Shown piece after piece: positions 1 to 4,673 of a stretch of 11,136 nt of DNA. The DNA is from Scatavimonas merdipullorum (GTDB taxonomy: Bacteria > Bacillota > Clostridia > Oscillospirales > Acutalibacteraceae), in the NCBI GenBank assembly GCA_018712865.1, contig DVGH01000055.1:1-11136 (forward strand), read 5' to 3'. Below the pieces are notes generated by a model that made no database searches, was not told the origin of the DNA, and saw nothing but the letters and a program-made list of their open reading frames with translations. The translations under genes and the position numbers were made by a program. Within the stretch, counting starts at the first letter, position 1. Every line of letters starts with the position of its first letter.

Positions 1-162
1 ACTTTAAAAAGCAGCTCGCTGTCCGCCAGCGTCAATACAACTATTTTCCTATGCGTCCTTTAATTTGGCGCTCTCCTAAACACGTCCTTTTTTCTTTCCC
101 TAATCTGTAACACTTCATTGACAAACCTACAGTTCTATCATTCCACTAACTCTTGATATTCC
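1..162. other. Left-edge non-coding stretch upstream of the ATPase gene
   Basis: No gene is supported here. It holds short C/T-rich runs and a TTGACA (118-123) that lacks a good -10 box at a usable distance. A short open minus-strand frame in bases 1-45 could be the start of a divergent gene running off the left edge, but it has no convincing start codon or ribosome binding site and is not called. Confidence 0.4.
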
Positions 163-191
163 TTGTATTTGTACATATATAGCAGTATAAT
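163..191 (+). promoter_or_regulatory. Sigma-A-like promoter of the MORC-like ATPase gene
   Basis: TTGTAT (163-168), a 17-bp spacer and a perfect TATAAT (186-191) form a good vegetative promoter. Transcription would start near base 198, giving a leader of only about 16 nt that contains the GGGGGTGA ribosome binding site (201-208) before the ATG at 214. This supports starting the protein at 214 rather than at upstream TTG or ATG codons, which would lie inside the promoter. Confidence 0.65.
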
Positions 192-213
192 GAAAATGCT
201 GGGGGTGAATGTG

Positions 214-2133
214 ATGGGTGAAATCATTCAACGTTCAAAATATGAAAAAGACTTCATCGAACGAACTTACTCAAGCATTGTTACAGATATATCCATTGCG
301 TTTTCTGAGCTTGTAGCGAATTCTTGGGACGCTGGTGCAACAACGGTTTCAATTACGTTGCCTGAAAAAAGAGGCGATGAAATCGTTATTGAAGATAATG
401 GAACAGGAATGACAGATGATGAGTTCCAACAAAGATGGATGGTTATTGCATATAATCGAGTAGCACATCAAGGGGAATATATTGAATATATATCATCAAA
501 AGGAAAAGCAAAAAGATTAGCATACGGACGAAATGGCGTAGGGCGCCATGCCATGTTTTGCTTTAATGACCAGTATCAAGTAGAAACATGGAGAGATGGG
601 AAATGTAATAAATACTTAATTAGTGTTGACGGTGGTGATTCTGCGTTTTCTGTTCTTGAACATAGTACATTTGATAAAGCTGGAAACGGTACTCGCTTAA
701 CTGTAAAGGCAATTAAAAAGCAGCCCACGAAAAGTGAAGTAATGCGTACTCTTAGATATCGTTTCCTTTTTGACCCGGAGTTTTCTGTTTTTGTAAATAA
801 TGAAAAAATTGAATTTCAAACAAATATTACTCCTACGGTTAGCAAAGAACTTTTGCTGAAATCAAAGGCTAAAATCAAGATTGACATTTACCAAATTCCA
901 GATGGCGAAAAAACTACTGCTACTAATGGAATTGCATTTTGGGTAGGTGCGAGATTAGTTGGAAATCCCTCTTGGAATATAGGTAATACACGTGTTGAAG
1001 ATGCGCGCAGAAAATTTGCGCTACGCCATCTGATAGTTATAGAAGCCGACCACTTGATAGATGACGTGTTTTATGACTGGTCGCATTTTAATAATACCGA
1101 AAAGGTAAACGAAGTTTTTTCTGCGGTAATACGCTTCGTTAGAGAATTCCGTGTAGAATACTATAAAGGAAAGGTAGCAGAAGTTAGAAAGGATGTAATT
1201 TTAAATAATATTGATAGAATCGAAACCCTTTCAATCCCTTCGCTATATGATTTAAAAAATTTTTTTGAAAATTATCTGGAACAGAAACCTGAAGTCGATA
1301 CCGATGAATTGAATATTATTGTCAACGCTCTTATATCTGTTCTCCAATCAAGAAATGGATTGTCATTGTTAGAAAAATTGGCTGAAATGGATGTTGGCGA
1401 TATAGATACTCTGAATAGATTTTTGGATGAATGGTCGGTAACTGATATAAAAGATGTGCTTGATGAAATTGATCGAAGATTGAAAGTTATTAGTGCGATT
1501 GAGCAACTTTGTAGTGATTCCACGACTGATGAACTGCACGTTTTACACCCCCTTATCAGTCAAGCAAAATGGTTATTCGGAGTAGAATTTGATAATCCAA
1601 ATTACACGTTTAACCGAACGCTTACTACAGTGCTACAAACTCTGCTAAAAGGTCAGCGCAACGAAAATGTTGATATTAATTGGTCTAAGCGACCAGATTT
1701 AGTAATTGGAAGCGATTTTACTCTTAGTTCTACATGTACAGAAGAAGCTGATGAAAATGAAATATTTGTAATCAGTAAAGTGTTAATTATTGAACTAAAA
1801 AAAGGTGGCTTTACTATTGGCCGAAAAGAAATGGGGCAAGCAGAAGAGTATGTTGACAGTCTTTACAAAGGGAACAAGCTGAATTGTAAGCCTAAAATCA
1901 AAGCCTTTGTTGTTGGCGATACTATTTCTGAAGCTATAAGCACAAAAAAGACACAGGAAGACTATGGCGAAGTTTATGCCTATACATATAGGCAACTTGC
2001 TCAAACTGCAGGAAAGAGATTGTTCAATTTGAAAGACAAGTTGACAACTCATTATCAAACATTAATCGAAAAAGACTATCTGTCAGAGATTTTGGAAGAG
2101 CCGCGACAAATGGAATTAAAATTAGCGGAGTAG
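214..2133 (+). CDS. MORC/MutL-like GHKL ATPase fused to a PD-(D/E)XK-type nuclease domain
   Basis: A 639-aa protein. The N-terminus is a GHKL ATPase fold: N-box E32-L-x-x-N36-x-x-D39-A-G, G1 box D61-N-G-T-G-M66, and glycine-rich G2 box G105-R-N-G-V-G-R-H112. A transducer-like middle region follows, then a mostly helical linker at about 330-460. The C-terminus shows a plausible PD-(D/E)XK nuclease core: P-D495, then I-I-E527-L-K529, then Q542-A-E-E-Y. GHKL proteins of the MORC/MutL type use ATP-driven dimerisation to clamp DNA, and bacterial members are known in restriction-like and defence loci. ATP-gated DNA cleavage by this fusion is inference. ATG 214 is chosen because GGGGGTGA lies 6 nt upstream. 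The gene is monocistronic with its own promoter and terminator, and is visibly more A/T-rich than the phage genes to the right, suggesting separate ancestry. No methylase or partner gene is seen in the window. The ATPase call is firm; the nuclease call is moderate. Confidence 0.85.
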   Translation: MGEIIQRSKYEKDFIERTYSSIVTDISIAFSELVANSWDAGATTVSITLPEKRGDEIVIEDNGTGMTDDEFQQRWMVIAYNRVAHQGEYIEYISSKGKAKRLAYGRNGVGRHAMFCFNDQYQVETWRDGKCNKYLISVDGGDSAFSVLEHSTFDKAGNGTRLTVKAIKKQPTKSEVMRTLRYRFLFDPEFSVFVNNEKIEFQTNITPTVSKELLLKSKAKIKIDIYQIPDGEKTTATNGIAFWVGARLVGNPSWNIGNTRVEDARRKFALRHLIVIEADHLIDDVFYDWSHFNNTEKVNEVFSAVIRFVREFRVEYYKGKVAEVRKDVILNNIDRIETLSIPSLYDLKNFFENYLEQKPEVDTDELNIIVNALISVLQSRNGLSLLEKLAEMDVGDIDTLNRFLDEWSVTDIKDVLDEIDRRLKVISAIEQLCSDSTTDELHVLHPLISQAKWLFGVEFDNPNYTFNRTLTTVLQTLLKGQRNENVDINWSKRPDLVIGSDFTLSSTCTEEADENEIFVISKVLIIELKKGGFTIGRKEMGQAEEYVDSLYKGNKLNCKPKIKAFVVGDTISEAISTKKTQEDYGEVYAYTYRQLAQTAGKRLFNLKDKLTTHYQTLIEKDYLSEILEEPRQMELKLAE

Positions 2134-2143
2134 ATTTGATTAT

Positions 2144-2195
2144 AAAGCAAAAGGATAGGCACACCGAGATTGGTAGTCTATCCTTTGCTTTTTAT
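2144..2195 (+). terminator. Rho-independent terminator of the ATPase gene
   Basis: AAAGCAAAAGGATAG (2144-2158) pairs with CTATCCTTTGCTTT (2178-2191) with one bulged A, around a 19-nt loop, and ends in a T run (2189-2193). It lies 10 nt past the stop codon and closes the transcription unit. Confidence 0.85.
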
Positions 2196-2330
2196 TGCAA
2201 CCTATTTGCCAGCCGTTAAGTTAGTTTGTTTTCGAACCTTCCTTATCGGCGGTTGGCTTTGGCTGTGCGCTTTTTTATAAATACCGTAAAAATCAATGGA
2301 AATAAAACGCTAAAAAGAAAGCAATGTATA

Positions 2331-2364
2331 CCACCGGCACAACGCAACGGTGGTTCCTTTTTCT
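2331..2364. terminator. Hairpin between the ATPase gene and the convergent repressor gene
   Basis: CCACCG (2331-2336) and CGGTGG (2348-2353) form a 6-bp GC-rich stem with an 11-nt loop. On the plus strand it is followed at once by TTCCTTTTTCTTT, a plausible terminator tail. On the minus strand, just after the stop codon of the MrpR-like gene, the T-rich stretch comes about 10 nt later, so termination there is less certain. The 2196-2330 stretch before it shows no gene. Confidence 0.45.
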
Positions 2365-2365
2365 T

Positions 2366-3295
2366 TCACGGATAAAAAAAGCCTTCCCACATCAAATACA
2401 TCTTCTTAAATTCACGCAGAGAATAACCGTTGTCACCGTTTACCGCTTTGATAGCCGCGCCGTCTGCATCTGCCGTTGGGCTTTGCTGCAAGATCGCTTC
2501 TTTTTTTGCGCGAATTTTGACAAATTTGCCATTGATCCTGATTTTATTGATTTGAAGCACCTTATGATACTTTTTTGCAAAATGATTGATCCAGGTAATC
2601 TGCTGCGCTAAAGCGTTTGCCGTTAAGCGTACACTAAACTTGGAACGCATCAGATAGTCCGATGCAATATAGCTGTACCGTTTCCCCATCTTATCTACCT
2701 TTCCTTCCGCCTGTGCATGGCGGCAAAGCAGAGTAAAGGGCTCCTTGTCAAAATAGATAAACTGATTTGTTCTGCGCAAAAATACACTGCAATCGTCGGG
2801 GTGCAAATCGTCTTTTCTGATATGGATCAGATCTTTTGTATCAATCCCATACCAAAGCAGGTAAAGCAGTGCCCTGAAATCCAGCAGATCGACCGTTCCC
2901 AGCGGATCAATATCAAAGCGAAGGGTATATAAAAAGGCATCCAGTTCTTCCAGGTCTTTAAAATAAAATTTATAAATGTTATCGTAAGCACAAGCAATGT
3001 CGCTGTATACAACGGACCGGACCTGCTCCGCTTGGGATTTTTCTGCAATGCCATACTGACAAAACAGCAAAAACAGGTTTTCAAGCAGACGTCTGTTCTT
3101 ACGAAAAGCGGCGCAGCTGAATCCCCCCCGCTGTTCGCGGAAAAAACGTATAAAATCTTCTTTCGTTAAGCGTTTTATAGATGCTGCATCTGCCGTGTCA
3201 GGCACATAGCAGGCAAAATCCTGCAAATATTTTTTCTTGACTGCAAAAGGATTATCTTCCTGGAAGCAATCCTGTATAAACGCCTGATATGTCAT
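2366..3295 (-). CDS. MrpR-like degenerate tyrosine recombinase, candidate phage master repressor
   Basis: A 309-aa protein laid out like a phage integrase. A helical SAM-like core-binding half (about 1-110) contains a basic stretch ending R-K-N-R-R. A catalytic-domain half follows, whose box I region reads L-L-Y-L-L-W-Y-G150-I-D-T-K-D-L156. In active tyrosine recombinases this motif is G-L-R-x-x-E-L; here the arginine is Asp152. No H-x-x-R box or clear nucleophilic tyrosine context is visible. This combination matches the SP-beta lysogeny repressor MrpR (YopR), a recombinase fold that became a repressor, and the length is similar. Start: ATG at 3295 with GAGGG 8 nt upstream. A longer reading to 3364 is possible but would run through the gene's own promoter. 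That promoter (3336-3364) contains the 16-bp element also found before the RNA polymerase gene and the late operon, suggesting autoregulation. A divergent, inactive integrase is the alternative. Confidence 0.75.
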   Translation of the reverse strand: MTYQAFIQDCFQEDNPFAVKKKYLQDFACYVPDTADAASIKRLTKEDFIRFFREQRGGFSCAAFRKNRRLLENLFLLFCQYGIAEKSQAEQVRSVVYSDIACAYDNIYKFYFKDLEELDAFLYTLRFDIDPLGTVDLLDFRALLYLLWYGIDTKDLIHIRKDDLHPDDCSVFLRRTNQFIYFDKEPFTLLCRHAQAEGKVDKMGKRYSYIASDYLMRSKFSVRLTANALAQQITWINHFAKKYHKVLQINKIRINGKFVKIRAKKEAILQQSPTADADGAAIKAVNGDNGYSLREFKKMYLMWEGFFYP

Positions 3296-3335
3296 GCCGG
3301 CCGCCCTCTTTTCCATGTTGGATTTGTGCAGCCTC

Positions 3336-3364
3336 ATACTAACACATAAGTTCGCACTTGTCAA
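3336..3364 (-). promoter_or_regulatory. Promoter of the MrpR-like gene with embedded operator
   Basis: On the minus strand: TTGACA (3364-3359), a 17-bp spacer, TAGTAT (3341-3336). The spacer and the start of the -10 box contain GAACTTATGTGTTAGT (3353-3338). The same element sits in exactly the same register in the promoter at 4550-4578. The -35 box overlaps the stop codon of the upstream 193-aa gene, so the repressor can be transcribed on its own or by read-through. Repressor binding here would occlude RNA polymerase; the identity of the binder is inferred. Confidence 0.8.
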
Positions 3365-3942
3365 TTCTTCTGTTTTAAAATTTGCAAAACCGTACGATAC
3401 GTCTGTTCCCTGCTTTTTTTCCCTTTATATGCTGCGCTTTGCGGGTCGTAATATTCAATTTCTGTTAAGACACAGTTAGAATCCAACCCAAACAAGCCGC
3501 AATATAAAACCTCATTTTCCACAGAAAAATACAGGGTCCTTGCCTGTTGCGTATTGGGCAGTCCCCCAAATAGCTGCGAGAAAAACAGTCTGCACAGTTT
3601 TTCTTCTATTTGACGTGTAAGCTGCACCCGATGCAGCTGTAAAACCAAGCGGCCATTTACCGTTTTACATATTTGCGGCAGCAAGAGATCTGCAAAACTG
3701 CGGTAACGGCAAATTTGGCCTAGCGGCCTGTATTGCTTTTCATATAAATACAGCTGTCTGCCGTCGCGCAAGCGGTAAGCTGTTTTTTCGGATCCAAGAG
3801 AACATTTTTCACAAAATAAAAAAATTTTAGAAAAGGCAAACGCTCTGCCCAATATAAGGCGATCTTTTTCCTCCCATGCGTAGCTTGCATGAAAAATCTT
3901 GCCATCTATTTCATACTTGTATACCGTACTCTTGCTTTCCAT
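3361..3942 (-). CDS. Unrecognised 193-aa protein upstream of the repressor gene
   Basis: I do not recognise a family. The protein is soluble, with no signal peptide or membrane helix, rich in aromatic and basic residues, and has a beta-rich N-terminal half followed by a more helical C-terminal tail. The start is ATG 3942, with GAGG 7-8 nt upstream; a TTG at 3981 is less likely. Its stop codon overlaps the -35 box of the MrpR-like gene, so the two are closely linked. A LexA-like palindrome AGAACATTTGTTCT (3988-4001) lies upstream, near the predicted transcription start, pointing to DNA-damage control. From this position it could modulate the repressor, for example as an antirepressor, but that is inference only. 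Confidence 0.7.
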   Translation of the reverse strand: MESKSTVYKYEIDGKIFHASYAWEEKDRLILGRAFAFSKIFLFCEKCSLGSEKTAYRLRDGRQLYLYEKQYRPLGQICRYRSFADLLLPQICKTVNGRLVLQLHRVQLTRQIEEKLCRLFFSQLFGGLPNTQQARTLYFSVENEVLYCGLFGLDSNCVLTEIEYYDPQSAAYKGKKSREQTYRTVLQILKQKN

Positions 3943-3987
3943 CCCTATCCCTCTTTGCTTTTCCTTTTTTAGCCTTTGCAAAACAAT

Positions 3988-4001
3988 AGAACATTTGTTC
4001 T
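3988..4001 (-). promoter_or_regulatory. LexA-like box before the 193-aa gene
   Basis: AGAACATTTGTTCT is a near-perfect palindrome matching the inner GAAC-N4-GTTC core of the Gram-positive LexA (DinR) site. A weak promoter lies just upstream on the minus strand: TTGCGT (4035-4030), a 17-bp spacer, TATTCT (4012-4007). The box would cover its start site. Confidence 0.55.
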
Positions 4002-4113
4002 GTTAAAGAATACCTGTTTTTTAATGGAAACGCAAGTAAATTTTCTATTTTTCCTGATGAGGAATTCTACTGTTTCAAAAAACGAACAATACATCTCTGT
4101 TTCAACATCATTG

Positions 4114-4443
4114 TTATGAGGCTCCTTTAAATCTATTGACGGCTAACTTATGTTCAGTACGGCGCGGCAGATATAGAAGCCTCGGCTTTTGAGGAACATG
4201 CTGCGCCCTTGTCCTGTTATTTTCCCTTTTCTTTAATAATCGCTTTATCATATGATCGTCGCGCATGGACGATATAAACGTAAGCGATGCACTGCCAAAA
4301 AAGAAAAGAAACAAAAAAAGATAAACAATTGGCTGAGATGGGAGCAGTTCAACCAGGAAAAAAGGTACGCTGCCTGCAAAAACCGTATACATTCTTTTTA
4401 AGATGCATTTTCCCATCTTTTGCAATATTTTTTTATCTGACAT
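4114..4443 (-). CDS. Small two-helix membrane protein under probable SOS control
   Basis: A 109-aa protein with no recognised family. It has a short basic N-terminus (K-K-I-L-Q-K-M-G-K), a first hydrophobic segment at about 18-36, a short P-S-Q-P turn and a second strongly hydrophobic, Phe/Leu-rich segment at about 39-60. A basic tail rich in Lys and Arg follows, probably cytoplasmic together with the N-terminus. Start: ATG 4443, with AGAGGTG 6 nt upstream. The promoter is strong and carries two LexA-like boxes, so the gene is probably silent until DNA damage. Divergent to it is the YonO-like polymerase gene. Possible roles include relaying damage to the lysogeny switch or altering the host membrane or division after damage; none is shown by the sequence. 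Confidence 0.75.
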   Translation of the reverse strand: MSDKKILQKMGKCILKRMYTVFAGSVPFFLVELLPSQPIVYLFLFLFFFGSASLTFISSMRDDHMIKRLLKKRENNRTRAQHVPQKPRLLYLPRRTEHKLAVNRFKGAS

Positions 4444-4461
4444 GCTTTACACCTCTTTAAT

Positions 4462-4475
4462 AGAACTTTTGTTCG
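4462..4475 (-). promoter_or_regulatory. LexA-like box, downstream copy
   Basis: AGAACTTTTGTTCG matches GAAC-N4-GTTC with one full flanking base. It lies just downstream of the predicted transcription start (near 4481) of the membrane-protein gene and before its ribosome binding site. Confidence 0.6.
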
Positions 4476-4487
4476 TTTTCTGATTTA

Positions 4488-4516
4488 ATGATAGCACAAA
4501 TGTTCGTTTTTGTCAA
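4488..4516 (-). promoter_or_regulatory. Promoter of the membrane-protein gene with LexA-like box in the spacer
   Basis: On the minus strand: a perfect TTGACA (4516-4511), a 17-bp spacer, TATCAT (4493-4488). A second LexA-like site, AGCACAAATGTTCG in plus-strand reading (4493-4506, 8 of 10 consensus positions), fills the spacer. Two boxes on one promoter indicate tight damage-dependent control. Confidence 0.7.
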
Positions 4517-4549
4517 TGCAACCTTCAAAATATTCTATCAAAATACAGA

Positions 4550-4578
4550 TTGACATGTTAGAACTTATGTGTTAGTCT
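4550..4578 (+). promoter_or_regulatory. Promoter of the YonO-like polymerase gene with embedded operator
   Basis: TTGACA (4550-4555), a 17-bp spacer, TAGTCT (4573-4578). GAACTTATGTGTTAGT (4561-4576) fills the spacer and the start of the -10 box, in the same register as in the promoter of the MrpR-like gene. Transcription would start near 4585, leaving a leader of about 90 nt before the start codon at 4674. The -35 box lies 33 bp from that of the divergent membrane-protein promoter. Confidence 0.8.
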
Positions 4579-4607
4579 ATTGTATGCATTTCTTTTTCCA
4601 TTTTCTT

Positions 4608-4620
4608 CCACATAAGTTCT
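4608..4620 (-). promoter_or_regulatory. Third copy (partial, inverted) of the 16-bp element
   Basis: CCACATAAGTTCT holds the 11-bp core CACATAAGTTC (4609-4619), inverted relative to the copy at 4561-4571, with 37 bp between. It falls in the polymerase gene leader, downstream of the predicted start site. The pair could bind repressor cooperatively or by looping. It lacks the ACTAA part of the full element. Confidence 0.6.
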
Positions 4621-4673
4621 ACAACTTTCTTTTTTCTGATAATAACAATCATGCAGGAGGTTTGCCCAATCCT

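Noticed and set aside
118..141. TTGACA with TATCAT as a promoter for the ATPase gene
   Set aside because: The spacing is only 12 bp; the TTGTAT-N17-TATAAT pair at 163-191 is far better.
2324..2611. A 95-codon plus-strand open frame
   Set aside because: It is antisense to the MrpR-like gene, starts inside the hairpin and has no ribosome binding site.
3296..3364. N-terminal extension of the MrpR-like protein to 3364
   Set aside because: The extra codons coincide with the promoter and operator of the gene, while ATG 3295 has a suitable ribosome binding site.
4070..4105. Direct repeat CTGTTTCAA (4070-4078 and 4097-4105)
   Set aside because: Only two 9-bp copies in an A/T-rich gap, with no link to any promoter; could be chance.
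4145..4158. AACTTATGTTCAGT after a TTGACG, resembling the 16-bp operator element
   Set aside because: It matches only with a deletion, the spacing to TTGACG is 3 bp shorter than in the real copies, and it lies inside the coding end of the 109-aa gene.
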